Shown: one piece after another, positions 29,254 through 38,314 of the stretch | How positions within the stretch are numbered: position 1 is the stretch's first letter | How the letters are laid out: every line of letters starts with the position of its first letter | Assembly (NCBI RefSeq): GCF_000691865.1 | Contig: NZ_JMIO01000006.1 | Coordinates: forward strand, 1-64,000 | Origin: Methanoculleus sp. MH98A | Lineage (GTDB): Archaea > Halobacteriota > Methanomicrobia > Methanomicrobiales > Methanoculleaceae | Reading direction: 5' to 3' | Length of the DNA stretch: 64,000 nucleotides | Program-made: the position numbers and the translations under genes | The notes under the pieces: model-generated | Seen by the model: only the letters and a program-made list of their open reading frames with translations | Database searches by the model: none | Told to the model about the DNA's origin: nothing

Positions 29254-29262
29254 GATATATTG
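29254..29262 (-). promoter_or_regulatory. TATA box of the cysteine-rich gene
   Basis: On the minus strand CAATATATC lies 22-30 bases before ATG 29232, the expected archaeal spacing for a leaderless start. Confidence 0.55.
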
Positions 29263-29413
29263 CTACGGCGGCCGCGGTAGGATCGTTGAACCGCGCGGTT
29301 CAATGCTTTCGAGCGCCGCCTGTCGCCGGTGGCGTTTTGGTTCCCGGCCGGCAAGTAACTCCCGATCAATACACAGGCGATGTACCGTCCGGATTTAACG
29401 ATTTGACGGACCC

Positions 29414-30121
29414 TCACCCTGAGTCCTTTGCACCCCCACCCTCGAACCCGACCAGCGCCGGCGACGGCGGCCTCCCGACGAGCGCCAGGGCATCGGATAT
29501 CCTATCGGTGATCGTAAGAGCGCCGCCGGTCCTCTCCCGGTACTCCCGCACAAGGTAAGCGGTGTGGTTGCGGTAGGTCCGGTCCCGGGTGATGAAGATC
29601 AGGTCTTCCTCGATACTGGCAAGCAGCGTCTCCCATATGAGCTCGTCGCCGATGGTATCCGTGCCCGCGCTTTTTGGGGGGTTGCCGAGGAGCTTGCGGC
29701 GGTGAGCCCGTGTGACGAGTTCGTCGGTCCGGCGAACGACCCGCACGGCAGGGTTGCCGGAGAGGGCGTTGAACGCCCGGGCAACCGGATCGGCGGCGGG
29801 ATTTGCGATCATGCCCTCGATGTCGCCGCAGAGGGCACCGATAGCCCTGTCGTAACCCTCAGCAGCGCGCTGCAGCATAGCAGCATCCGGGTAGCCACGG
29901 ATGATGGAGGGGAGGCGAAGCTCACCTGCCTCCCGTCTCCGCACGTCGTCCGCGATCCGTTCGAGGACGCGCGACCGGTTGCGGAGGAACTCGTCGACGA
30001 TGATGTCGGGAAAAACAAGGTGTTCCGCCAGCGCACCGACATCCGCAACAATCTCTTCCGGATCCTCGTCGGACTCGTAGAGTTCGAGGAAGAGATTCGT
30101 ATCGATACATACGGCTGTCAT
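29414..30121 (-). CDS. PIN-domain protein (predicted ribonuclease)
   Basis: A 235-residue PIN-fold protein. Conserved acidic residues are visible in VCIDTNLFLELYE (Asp near 7), PDIIVDEFLRNR (Glu near 43), TIGDELIWETLL (Asp near 165) and LIFITRDRTYRNH (Asp near 183), the usual metal-binding quartet. It is longer than VapC toxins, with a helical insert (about 55-120) and a C-terminal extension, so it fits the larger DUF4935-type PIN group. No antitoxin gene is adjacent. ATG 30121 was chosen as the first codon of the PIN fold; the frame stays open to 30439 without a convincing start. Confidence 0.75.
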   Translation of the reverse strand: MTAVCIDTNLFLELYESDEDPEEIVADVGALAEHLVFPDIIVDEFLRNRSRVLERIADDVRRREAGELRLPSIIRGYPDAAMLQRAAEGYDRAIGALCGDIEGMIANPAADPVARAFNALSGNPAVRVVRRTDELVTRAHRRKLLGNPPKSAGTDTIGDELIWETLLASIEEDLIFITRDRTYRNHTAYLVREYRERTGGALTITDRISDALALVGRPPSPALVGFEGGGAKDSG

Positions 30122-30292
30122 ACCATCGGCGGATGATGCCGCGCGGCGAGATAATGATTTCCGGAACCGCCGGAACCGGTGCCCCCGAAGAGTTGGGCGA
30201 CACCCCAAAAACATGGCGCCGACCGGAAATATGGAATATTCTCCTTCAATTTTACGGAATACCTGAATCAATGCCGAATCAAAATGCTTAAG

Positions 30293-30300
30293 GTTTATAT
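30293..30300 (+). promoter_or_regulatory. TATA box of the REC-PAS histidine kinase gene
   Basis: GTTTATAT lies about 30 bases before ATG 30329, predicting a leader of only a few bases and supporting that start over upstream in-frame codons. Confidence 0.55.
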
Positions 30301-30328
30301 TGACCATCACTCCATAAGTGGGTGGTGC

Positions 30329-33244
30329 ATGTATCGCATTCTCGTCGTCGATGATGAACCGGTGCTTCTCGAACTGAACCGGGCCTACCTGGAGATGTCC
30401 GGCGACATGCAGGTCGAAACGACGACGTCGTCGCTGCATGCTCTCGATATGCTCTCGAAAGCCCCGTACGACGCCATCATCGCCGACTACGAAATGCCGG
30501 AGATGGACGGCATCACGCTCTTAAAGGAGGTCCGCAGCAGGGGCCTTTCGATACCGTTCATCGTCTTCTCCGGCCGCGGCCGCGAGGAAGTCATCATCGA
30601 GGCGCTCAACAACGGGGCGGACTTCTACCTCCAGAAAGGCGGCAACCCCTCCGCCCAGTTTGCCGAACTCCAGAACATGATCCTCCAGGCAGTCCGGAGG
30701 AAAAAGGCCGAGGAGGAGGTGCAGTGCGCCGGTGACCTGTACCGGAGCGTCTTCGAGCATACCGGCTCCGCCACCATCATCATCGAGGGCGACATGACGA
30801 TCTCCCTCGCAAACAACGAATTCGAACACCTTACCGGCTATTCCCGTGAGGAGATAGAATCAAAGGTTCCCTGGACGGTGTTCGTCGCCGCAGAAGACGT
30901 TGAACGGCTCAGAAACTATCACCGGGAACGGCGGACAGACCCCGGTTCGGCGCCGAGAACCTACGAGTTCCGGCTGGTCGACCGGCACGGCAGCCAGAAA
31001 GACCTCCACATGACGATAGGGATCATCCCCGGGACGGATCGCTCCGTTGCGTCGATGATCGATGTCACCGACCGGAAACGGTTCGAGGAAGAGTTGGGCG
31101 CAGCGCACGAGGAGATGATCGCGGCGTTCGAGGAGACGAAAGCGAGCCAGGAGGCGCTTGAAGCGCAGTGCCGCGAGATGGAAAATTACCAGGCAAACCT
31201 CCGGGGCATCATAGATTTTCTTCCCGACCCGACGTTCGTGCTCGACCGCATGGGGAAGGTCATCATCTGGAACCGGGCAATCGAAGAGTTGACCGGGGTC
31301 GTGAAAAGCCGGATCATCGGATCGGGGCCGGAAGCCGTCTGCAAGACGATGCCGGGACTGCAGTCCCCGCTGGTGGCGGAGACCGTCCTCTCCCGGGGCG
31401 GCGGCGAGAGCGTCGCACGGGAAGTCCATATCACTTCGCCCCGCACGGGCAAGGGGGTCTGCCTCTGGGCGAAAACATCGCCGCTCTACGACGCGCAGGG
31501 CCGGCTCTCCGGAGCAATCGAGTCGCTCCGGGACATCACCGAGTCGAAACGGATGGAGGCGCAGATCCGGCACCGGATAGACCTCGAACAGGTGGTGAGT
31601 TCGATCTCCACGAAGTTCATCGGCCTCGACCCGGCGGACCTCGAAGACGCCCTCGAAGAGATGCTCCAGGCGCTCGGATCGTTCCTTGATGTCGACCGGA
31701 GTTACATCTTCCGCTTCTCCGCCGACCTCGCCCGCGTGGAGGATACCCACGAGTGGTGTGCGGAGGGGGTCGAGGCGCAGATCGATGTGCTGCAGGATCT
31801 GCCCGTCGACGTAATCTCCTGGGGAATGACGCAGATCGGGACACAAAAGTCGATCTGCATCCCCGATATCGCCGATCTTCCACAGGAGGCAGCAGCGGTG
31901 CGCGACTTCCTCCAGGGGTACGGGGTCCGGTCGCTCATCCTGGTGCCGATCGCGACCGCCGACGAGTTCCTCGGGGCAATCGGGTTTGAGACTACCCGGA
32001 AGATACGAACCTGGTCGGACGAGGACGTCACGCTGCTTGAGATCGTCGGCAACCTCTTTGCCGATCTTCTCTCCCGGATTCGTGTGCAGGAACGACTCCG
32101 CACGAGCGAGGAACGGTTCAGAAGCCTCGTGGAGCGGTCGCACGACTGCTACATCCGTGCAACCACGGCGCCGCAGGCGATCGAGTACATCAGCCCCTCG
32201 TGCGAGAGCCTGATCGGGTACACCCGGGAGGAGATCCTGGGCAATCCGGATTTCATCAGGCGGTTGATCCACCCCGACGACCGGGAGACGTTCTTCGCCC
32301 TGCTCCAGGAACGGGACGCGACGGCCCGCCAGCCGTATGTCTTCCGGGTGCGCCGGAAAGACGGGCGTTACATCTGGGTTGAGGCCTGCACGATCCCCGT
32401 CTACGGAAACGACGGACGCGCGGTTGCCATAGATTACGCGATCCACGACATCGACGCCTGGAAACAGACCGAGGCGGCGCTCATCCAGGCCAACAAGAAA
32501 CTCACCCTGATGAACAGCATCGTGCGGCACGACATCGTAAACCAGGTCACGGTGGTGCTCGGGCACATCGCTCTTCTCCGGGAACAGCCGCTCGATCCGA
32601 CCGTCGCCGACACCCTCGAGAAGCAGCAGGCCGCCGTCGAGATAATACAGTCGCAGATCGAGTTCACGCGCGATTACCAGGATCTCGGCGTCCGGGCTCC
32701 CCGCTGGTTCCCCGTCGAACCCCTGGTCACGGGCGCCTCAAAAGCCCTTCGGCCGATCGGTATCCGGATCTCCACCGATCTCGACGGGCTCTCCGTCTAC
32801 GCCGACCCGCTCCTCTCTTCCGTCTTTTTCAACCTCCTGGAGAACGCCGTCCGGCACGGGAAGACCGTGACCGAGATCCGGGTCACGGTCGTGCCGGACG
32901 GCGGCGGAGCCCGGATTGTCTGGGAGGACAACGGCGTCGGCGTCCCCAGAGAGCACAAGGAGAGGATATTCGAGCGGGGCTTCGGGAGCCACACGGGGCT
33001 CGGCCTCTTCCTGGTGAAGGAAGTCCTCTCGATCACCGGGATCGTCATCCGGGAGACCGGTGAGCCCGGGAAAGGAGCCCGGTTCGAGATTGCGGTCCCG
33101 GAGGCAACGTCCGGTACGGGTGACTACCTGTCAAAAAAGACGAGCGGCAGGTGGTGTTCCTACCGCCGCCCGTACTTCCTGAACATATACCAGAGCCCCG
33201 CACCGATCCCGGCCATCACCAGGATGCCGAGCACCGCAACGTAG
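30329..33244 (+). CDS. REC-PAS-PAS-GAF-PAS histidine kinase
   Basis: Cytosolic sensor kinase. Order: receiver domain (1-120; phosphoacceptor D53 in ADYEMPEMDG, with YLQKGG), PAS (about 130-245), a coiled-coil, PAS (about 290-410), GAF (about 420-585), PAS (about 590-710), a histidine box MNSIVRHDIVNQVTV and an ATPase domain (NLLENAVRHG, WEDNGVGVPREH, GLGLFLVKEVL). A receiver at the N-terminus and no membrane segment suggest relay from another kinase. The last 40 codons run into the opposite gene. Adding one G at 33101-33104 would end the protein as FEIAVPEGNVRYG with stop at 33123, a more normal kinase end; so the 3' end is suspect. Confidence 0.9.
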   Translation: MYRILVVDDEPVLLELNRAYLEMSGDMQVETTTSSLHALDMLSKAPYDAIIADYEMPEMDGITLLKEVRSRGLSIPFIVFSGRGREEVIIEALNNGADFYLQKGGNPSAQFAELQNMILQAVRRKKAEEEVQCAGDLYRSVFEHTGSATIIIEGDMTISLANNEFEHLTGYSREEIESKVPWTVFVAAEDVERLRNYHRERRTDPGSAPRTYEFRLVDRHGSQKDLHMTIGIIPGTDRSVASMIDVTDRKRFEEELGAAHEEMIAAFEETKASQEALEAQCREMENYQANLRGIIDFLPDPTFVLDRMGKVIIWNRAIEELTGVVKSRIIGSGPEAVCKTMPGLQSPLVAETVLSRGGGESVAREVHITSPRTGKGVCLWAKTSPLYDAQGRLSGAIESLRDITESKRMEAQIRHRIDLEQVVSSISTKFIGLDPADLEDALEEMLQALGSFLDVDRSYIFRFSADLARVEDTHEWCAEGVEAQIDVLQDLPVDVISWGMTQIGTQKSICIPDIADLPQEAAAVRDFLQGYGVRSLILVPIATADEFLGAIGFETTRKIRTWSDEDVTLLEIVGNLFADLLSRIRVQERLRTSEERFRSLVERSHDCYIRATTAPQAIEYISPSCESLIGYTREEILGNPDFIRRLIHPDDRETFFALLQERDATARQPYVFRVRRKDGRYIWVEACTIPVYGNDGRAVAIDYAIHDIDAWKQTEAALIQANKKLTLMNSIVRHDIVNQVTVVLGHIALLREQPLDPTVADTLEKQQAAVEIIQSQIEFTRDYQDLGVRAPRWFPVEPLVTGASKALRPIGIRISTDLDGLSVYADPLLSSVFFNLLENAVRHGKTVTEIRVTVVPDGGGARIVWEDNGVGVPREHKERIFERGFGSHTGLGLFLVKEVLSITGIVIRETGEPGKGARFEIAVPEATSGTGDYLSKKTSGRWCSYRRPYFLNIYQSPAPIPAITRMPSTAT

Positions 33245-34578
33245 GACTGCTCTTTCACCACGACCCGGTACTCGTCTTCTTCTTCGTCCTGGTCACATTT
33301 TGCCAGCGCGACGACCTTGTATTCGCCGGCGACGATATCGGCCGGCGGGACAACCGTCACCTGCACCGTCGCCCGTTCGCCGGCTTCAAGGCTCGCGACC
33401 GATGCCGGGTCGACGGTCACCCGCCACCCTTCCGGTGCGCTCATGTTGATCCCGATGTTCGTCAGCGCTCCTCCGACGCCGGCGTTCGTAACGGTCATGT
33501 CGAACGTGAGGGTGTCGCCGCGGTTGATCTCGTGGCGGTAGCTCTTCGTGTAGGTCCGCAGATCGTACGACCCCCGGAGCCGGAGCGTCAGGTTCTCCTC
33601 GTACTCCCGGGCGGAGGACCCGATCACCGCCGTGAGGTTGTACTCGCCGACGTCCACCGAGTAGGGCGGGATGAGATCGAGGTAGAGGGTCTTTTCCTCG
33701 CCGGACGGGACGTAGATCTCCGAGACCTCTTCGGTGGCGGTGCTGCTCTCCTTAAACCGGGCGTACCACTGCTCGGGAAGGCCCTGGACGGAGAGGGTGT
33801 AGGTATCGTCGTTTCTGCCCGCGTTTTTCAGGGTCATCTCGTACTGCGGGTTGGTGCCGATTGCCGCCATCCGGGACGGGGACTTCACCCGAACCTCGGC
33901 AAAGAAGTTCTCTTTCTCGAGCGGCACGATCCCGAGGTCGACCGTCCGGCCAATCCGGATCTCGACGTCTTTCTTCTCCCACGGCCGGTAGCCGGGCCGG
34001 GTGACCTTTACGGTGTAGGTGCCCATCGGGGCGCCGACGGAGACCTTACCCTCGGCGGTCGCAAGCATCCCCTCGATGCGGGTGTCACGGTTATAAAGGC
34101 CGACGTCGGCGCCTTTCACCACGTTACCCTCCTTATCCACCACGGTGGCTTCGAGCGTTCCCGCTTCGCCGCTGTGCGTCTTCGTGATCTTGACGTAGAC
34201 CCAGACCGTACCTTCGCCGATACCCACCCGGATGGGGTATTCCCCCACAGCGGCATGGCCGGAGGTCTCGGCCACCAGGCGGACGGTCTTCGTCTCGCCG
34301 GCCGGGATCAGCATCCGGTAGACCTCGCGGTCGTCGGCCTCGAACCGGATCTTCCAGTTGTCGGTACCCCTGTATGTCCAGTAGTTGAGGAGGCACGTCC
34401 CGGTATCTCCCCGGTTCGTGACCGCGAGATCGAAGACGGCGGTGTCGCCCGCCTCGATCACCTCACCGGGGAAGTCGCACCGGATCTCTGTGGGCATCGT
34501 CCCGCCCCCGGCTGCCGACGCCGCCGGGGCGATCAGCGCGGCAAGGAGGAGGATGAGAAAAATTCTTCTGCCGGTCAT
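33160..34578 (-). CDS. Secreted, membrane-anchored NEW3-domain protein
   Basis: A 472-residue exported protein with an N-terminal signal segment (RRIFLILLLAALIAPAASA), several beta-sandwich repeats of NEW3 or CARDB type (PTEIRCDFPGEVIEAGDTAVF; QYEMTLKNAGRNDDTYTL; YRHEINRGDTLTFDMTVTNA), a PEGA/carboxypeptidase-regulatory-like module (about 140-200) and a C-terminal membrane helix (YVAVLGILVMAGIGAGLWYM) with a basic tail. It is expected on the outside of the cell. It follows the ABC permease gene by 4 bases on the same strand, so it is the third gene of an export operon. Confidence 0.8.
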   Translation of the reverse strand: MTGRRIFLILLLAALIAPAASAAGGGTMPTEIRCDFPGEVIEAGDTAVFDLAVTNRGDTGTCLLNYWTYRGTDNWKIRFEADDREVYRMLIPAGETKTVRLVAETSGHAAVGEYPIRVGIGEGTVWVYVKITKTHSGEAGTLEATVVDKEGNVVKGADVGLYNRDTRIEGMLATAEGKVSVGAPMGTYTVKVTRPGYRPWEKKDVEIRIGRTVDLGIVPLEKENFFAEVRVKSPSRMAAIGTNPQYEMTLKNAGRNDDTYTLSVQGLPEQWYARFKESSTATEEVSEIYVPSGEEKTLYLDLIPPYSVDVGEYNLTAVIGSSAREYEENLTLRLRGSYDLRTYTKSYRHEINRGDTLTFDMTVTNAGVGGALTNIGINMSAPEGWRVTVDPASVASLEAGERATVQVTVVPPADIVAGEYKVVALAKCDQDEEEDEYRVVVKEQSYVAVLGILVMAGIGAGLWYMFRKYGRR

Positions 34579-34582
34579 CGTC

Positions 34583-35677
34583 TCACCTGATATCCATCCG
34601 CATGAACTTCACGTAGGTCGCTGCGAAGAAGGCCGACGGGAAGACGATGAGCGCGGCGATGTTCATCCAGACCTTGCCAAGGGCACCGGCAAGGCCGGGC
34701 TTCTCCTCGGGTGCTGTATCGTAAGGCGACTGCATCATCGAGAAGATCTGCGGTTGCGTCACCGCTATCGCAATGGTCTGGTAGTTACTCTGTGGCGAGA
34801 GGAGGCTCGAGATGTCGCTGATGAGTCTCCGTTTCTCGATATAGGTCTTCATCTCCTCTTCATAAGCCTTCCACTCCGGGTCTTCGTTCCCGCCGTATAC
34901 CACGCTCTGCGAGACGCTGGTGGTGGAATACCCCCCGCTGCTCGCGGTTCGCACGATCTCCTGAGGCATGCGAGGCATCTGGGGCGGCTCGGGGGGGTCA
35001 CCCGCGAAAGCGTTTGCAGCCATCGCCCCGAACATGGGGAGGAGCGAGGAGACGGCGAAGAATATTACCAGGGTGTAGATCAGCGCGTTCCCGCTCTCTT
35101 TTGCTACCGTCGACATCATGAGCGCGATGGCGAAGTAGGCGAGCAGGAACCCGAGCGAGACCGCCCCGAAGACCAGGACGGCGGCAAACTCATCCAGTGT
35201 CGGGACGATCGAGAAGAGGAGGAGCATGGCAAGGGCGATGGCAAGCGCGAGCGCCATGGCGAACCCGAGCGCGCCGACACCCCCGAGTGCCTTGCCGTTG
35301 ATGATCTCGTCGCGGTAGACCGGGTGGGAGAGGAGCGACTTGAGCGACCGGGTCTCTTTTTCCTTTGAGACCAGGTCGAACCCGATGGCGATGGCAAGGA
35401 TGCCGCCGAGCATCGTCATGTAACTCATCATGGAGCTGAAGACGAGCATGATCGAGGGTTTTTCAGGCATCCAGCCCGCGTAAGGGCCTTCGAGGTCCTG
35501 CATGTGCTGGAGTTGCAGGCTGTAGGACTCGAGCATGGTGTTGTAGTTCTCGATGCCCGAGTGCATGCCGATCGCCGATATCACGAGGAACAGGCCGAGG
35601 ATGATGATGAACCGCCTGCTGGTGATGTGGTCGGAGAACTCCTTTCGTGCTACGTTGAACAGTCGATCGAGCGCCAT
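34583..35677 (-). CDS. ABC-2 type transporter permease
   Basis: A 364-residue membrane subunit. It opens MALDRLFNVARKEFSDHITS, the typical amphipathic start of ABC-2 permeases, then a first membrane helix, a large extracellular loop (about 40-90), and a cluster of helices from 95 to 220 with GFDLVSKEKETRSLKSLLSHP (coupling helix contact to the ATPase). A second long extracellular region (about 225-320) contains a Pro-rich PPEPPQMPRMPQE stretch, then a last helix. ATG 35677 lies 4 bases from the ATPase stop. Substrate unknown; the partner NEW3 protein suggests export or assembly of a surface polymer or protein (inference). Confidence 0.85.
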   Translation of the reverse strand: MALDRLFNVARKEFSDHITSRRFIIILGLFLVISAIGMHSGIENYNTMLESYSLQLQHMQDLEGPYAGWMPEKPSIMLVFSSMMSYMTMLGGILAIAIGFDLVSKEKETRSLKSLLSHPVYRDEIINGKALGGVGALGFAMALALAIALAMLLLFSIVPTLDEFAAVLVFGAVSLGFLLAYFAIALMMSTVAKESGNALIYTLVIFFAVSSLLPMFGAMAANAFAGDPPEPPQMPRMPQEIVRTASSGGYSTTSVSQSVVYGGNEDPEWKAYEEEMKTYIEKRRLISDISSLLSPQSNYQTIAIAVTQPQIFSMMQSPYDTAPEEKPGLAGALGKVWMNIAALIVFPSAFFAATYVKFMRMDIR

Positions 35678-35681
35678 TCTG

Positions 35682-36587
35682 TCACCGCCGGTAGGCCGCC
35701 ATGAAGACGTCCTCGATCTCGGGCTCCTCAAGACGCATCTCCCGGACGTGCAGCCCCTGCTCGAAGAGGGCCGCGGAAAGACGGTCCCGGATATCGGCCT
35801 TCGCCCGGACGACCGCACGGTTTCCGTTCCTCTCGATATCGATGACCGCGGGGTCTTCGATCGCCGGCAGGTGCTCCCGGGTCTCGACGACGATCCGGAC
35901 GGCATCGCCGTCTGCAGGTGCCAGCGCCCGGGCGACCTCTTCGAGCGTCCCCTGCGCGGCAAGTTTTCCTTTCGCAAGGAGCCCGACGGTCCGGCAGACC
36001 ACCCTGACCTCGGAGAGGATGTGGGAGGAGACGAAGACCGTCTTTCCTTCGCCGGCGAGGTGCTCGACGAGTTCGCGGTACTCCCGGACGCCCTCGGGAT
36101 CGAGGTTTGCCGTCGGTTCGTCGAGGAAGAGCACCTTCGGATCGTTGATCAGCGCCTGGGCAAGCCCGAGCCGCTGCTTCATCCCGCGGGAGTACTCTCC
36201 TGCCTTCTGGGCGACGCCGTCGAGGTGGACGAGTTCGAGCAGTTCGGCGATCCGCTCCTTTCTCGCTTTCGCATCCATCCCGTAGAACCGTGCGAAATAA
36301 TCCAGGTTCTGCTCGCCGGTCATGTTCCCGTAGAACCCGACGTCTTCGGGGAGGTAACCGATGATCTTCTTCACGCTCAGCGGGTCGTTTGCGACCTCGA
36401 TCCCGTCGACGAAGCACCGGCCGCCGGTGGGCTCGATCATACCGGTGAGCATCAGGATCGTCGTGCTCTTTCCCGCTCCGTTCGGGCCGAGGAAGCCGAA
36501 TATCTCGCCTTCCCCGACCTCGAGGTCCAGGCCGTCGACGGCCGCCTTTCCATTATATACCTTCGTGAGGTTCTCCGTTCGTATCAT
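35682..36587 (-). CDS. ABC transporter ATPase (ABC-2 exporter)
   Basis: A 301-residue nucleotide-binding subunit. Walker A is GPNGAGKST near residue 35, the signature is YSRGMKQRLGLAQAL near 133, Walker B is VLFLDEPTANLDPEG near 155, and the switch His is in VFVSSHILSEV. The last 80 residues form a small DUF4162-like domain (IVVETREHLPAIEDP). It leads the three-gene operon with the permease and the NEW3 protein. Upstream is a 482-base gap with no recognised gene. Confidence 0.9.
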   Translation of the reverse strand: MIRTENLTKVYNGKAAVDGLDLEVGEGEIFGFLGPNGAGKSTTILMLTGMIEPTGGRCFVDGIEVANDPLSVKKIIGYLPEDVGFYGNMTGEQNLDYFARFYGMDAKARKERIAELLELVHLDGVAQKAGEYSRGMKQRLGLAQALINDPKVLFLDEPTANLDPEGVREYRELVEHLAGEGKTVFVSSHILSEVRVVCRTVGLLAKGKLAAQGTLEEVARALAPADGDAVRIVVETREHLPAIEDPAVIDIERNGNRAVVRAKADIRDRLSAALFEQGLHVREMRLEEPEIEDVFMAAYRR

Positions 36588-37069
36588 TTTACATTCCCGC
36601 CAGAGCCGTTTTGGCGGCGTTCTACTGCAGACTATGACATCCTCTTATTAACGTTTTCTGTGACAATCGTCTACACTTCGGGGAGTGATCACGATTCCAG
36701 TCTCTATGGTTTTACGATTATCCCGACAGAGTCCTGAGATGTACCGTGAATCAGGCGCTGGACTGCGTATCGGTCCTCGCGCGGCACCAATCATACGTCC
36801 TCTAGCGATGTCCCCCGAGGATACGGGTCATGCTCAAACCTCGTTTCGGCGTTTGGCGACAGAATATAGGGAAGATTGGGTGATAAAGCGATGGTAAACT
36901 ACGAAAAAAATCGAACCTACCCGGGGCAGGCGTTCGGAAACCGGCAAGGCAGCGGTTTGTATAACGAGCGTCCACGCCTTCCAACCGACCTTCTTCCTTA
37001 AGACCCACTGGAGAGGGTCGTAATGCAAAAACCTTTTCTCTCACGGGCCTGAAGGTTCTCCTGATTGCT
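36588..37069. other. Gap without a recognised gene
   Basis: 482 bases of lower G+C than the neighbours. Short ORFs on both strands lack ribosome sites and coding-like third positions. It must contain the promoters of the leftward ABC operon and the rightward lipoprotein gene; the A+T-rich stretch near 36885-36915 is a candidate, but I cannot assign either with confidence. Confidence 0.4.
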
Positions 37070-38059
37070 ATGAGAAGGTTATTCGGTGCGGCCGTGGTGC
37101 TCCTCTTCCTGGTGCTCGCGGCCGGATGCATGTCGTCCCAGCCTCCGGCGGGCTACGTGACGATCCGGAGCGTCGATATCAGCATCCCGGACGGCCAGCC
37201 GCCGTCGAATGTCACCCGGGTCACGGCGGTTCCCTACCTCGACGCGGTCTACGCGGATGTAGACGGCGTCGACCTGCAGGTCAGCGCAAAAGAGGCCGGG
37301 ACGGATATCGTCGTCGAGGAGACGGTTCGCTCCATCGGCACCCTGGCGTCGGGGAGGACGGCGAAGGAGGAGATCACGCTCACGCTCGAGAACGGCCGGG
37401 GTTACGATGTCTGGGTGACGATATGGCAGGACGGGCGCATGCGAGAGTCTGGTTCGGTGAACGTCTTCCTTCCGGACAGGACGGTCGCTACGCAACAACT
37501 GGCCTACTCGCTCCTCACAGTCTCCGCGATCGACGTCATGACTCCGGATCTCGGCGCCGACCCGATCACGCTCGACATCATCACCGGGATCGCAAACAGC
37601 GGCGGTTCTTCCGGGGACCTCGTGATGGAGATACGGGCAGTCAACCTCCAGACCGGGATCACCGCCGTCCGCGAGTCCCGGCCGCTCGGGACGATCCCCG
37701 GTGACCTGGGCGTCGAAAAAAGGGTGAGCATCACGGTGCCGAACGGTTACGATTACGAGATCCGCCTCCGGCTCGTCGAGGACGGCGCGGCCTTTGCGAC
37801 CAGCACCGGCCGGATCACCCTGGCACCGCCGCCGCAGGTGATCCTCGCCGACGGTGCGGTCTTCAGCCCCGCGAAGAGCACATCGCCGGTCGCTCTCTCG
37901 ACACCGGCTCCCACCCCTGGAAAGCCGTCCTCCGCGCAGGTCGGGCAGTTCAGGGTGCAGAGCAGCGGTGCGCCGACACCGACGTACTCACCCGGGTTTA
38001 CCGTCGGGCTCGCCGCCGCCGGGCTCATCGGCGCCGGGTTTTTGAGACGGAGGAAATAG
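37070..38059 (+). CDS. Lipoprotein with PGF-CTERM-like sorting signal
   Basis: A 329-residue exported protein. The N-terminus has a basic start, a hydrophobic core and a lipobox LVLAAGC (Cys near 22). The body is two beta-rich repeats (VTIRSVDISIPDGQ ... ISDM-like; a conserved STV-type pattern seen as LSTVSAIDV-like in LLTVSAIDVMTPDLGADP), the kind annotated as DUF7490 in methanogens by recall. A Ser/Thr/Pro-rich linker leads to SPGFTVGLAAAGLIGAGF then basic RRRK, a PGF-CTERM-like tail recognised by archaeosortase A. Having both a lipobox and a PGF-CTERM tail is unusual, so one may be cryptic. It is followed after 2 bases by the small membrane gene. Confidence 0.75.
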   Translation: MRRLFGAAVVLLFLVLAAGCMSSQPPAGYVTIRSVDISIPDGQPPSNVTRVTAVPYLDAVYADVDGVDLQVSAKEAGTDIVVEETVRSIGTLASGRTAKEEITLTLENGRGYDVWVTIWQDGRMRESGSVNVFLPDRTVATQQLAYSLLTVSAIDVMTPDLGADPITLDIITGIANSGGSSGDLVMEIRAVNLQTGITAVRESRPLGTIPGDLGVEKRVSITVPNGYDYEIRLRLVEDGAAFATSTGRITLAPPPQVILADGAVFSPAKSTSPVALSTPAPTPGKPSSAQVGQFRVQSSGAPTPTYSPGFTVGLAAAGLIGAGFLRRRK

Positions 38060-38061
38060 GC

Positions 38062-38307
38062 GTGGTGCCTGAGGGTCTCACGGCGTGGAAGGCCTACCTC
38101 TACGCCGTCTCGTTCATCGCACTCATCGTCGCGATCCTGGGTGGCGTGAGCCTCCTTGCTATCGCAGTCGAGGTCTTCGTCTACCCGGCCCCCCAGCCCT
38201 ACCCGGTGCCGCACTACTACCCCGAACTTCCCGGGAGCGTGGCGCAGGTCGTGGTGGGGCTCATTGTCTGGGGGTATCACTGGATGCTGCTCAAAAAAGA
38301 GCACTGA
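38062..38307 (+). CDS. Small membrane protein (two helices)
   Basis: An 81-residue protein with two hydrophobic segments (YLYAVSFIALIVAILGGVSL and VAQVVVGLIVWGYHW) linked by a proline- and tyrosine-rich loop (PAPQPYPVPHYYPELP). GTG start 38062 with GGAGG at 38049-38053 (8-base spacing), 2 bases after the lipoprotein stop, so it is co-transcribed and probably co-functional. No family recognised; it may help anchor or process its neighbour (inference). Confidence 0.7.
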   Translation: MVPEGLTAWKAYLYAVSFIALIVAILGGVSLLAIAVEVFVYPAPQPYPVPHYYPELPGSVAQVVVGLIVWGYHWMLLKKEH

Positions 38308-38314
38308 AAGGGAT

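Noticed and set aside
28788-29417. 209-codon minus-strand ORF spanning the cysteine-rich gene
   Set aside because: Low-complexity Arg/Thr-rich composition, no promoter at its start, and the smaller frame has the promoter and better third positions.
30860-32566. 568-codon minus-strand ORF inside the REC-PAS kinase
   Set aside because: Antisense shadow of a gene with clear receiver, PAS and GAF domains.
36685-36897. 70-codon plus-strand ORF in the 36.6-37.1 kb gap
   Set aside because: No ribosome site, mixed composition and no homology recognised.
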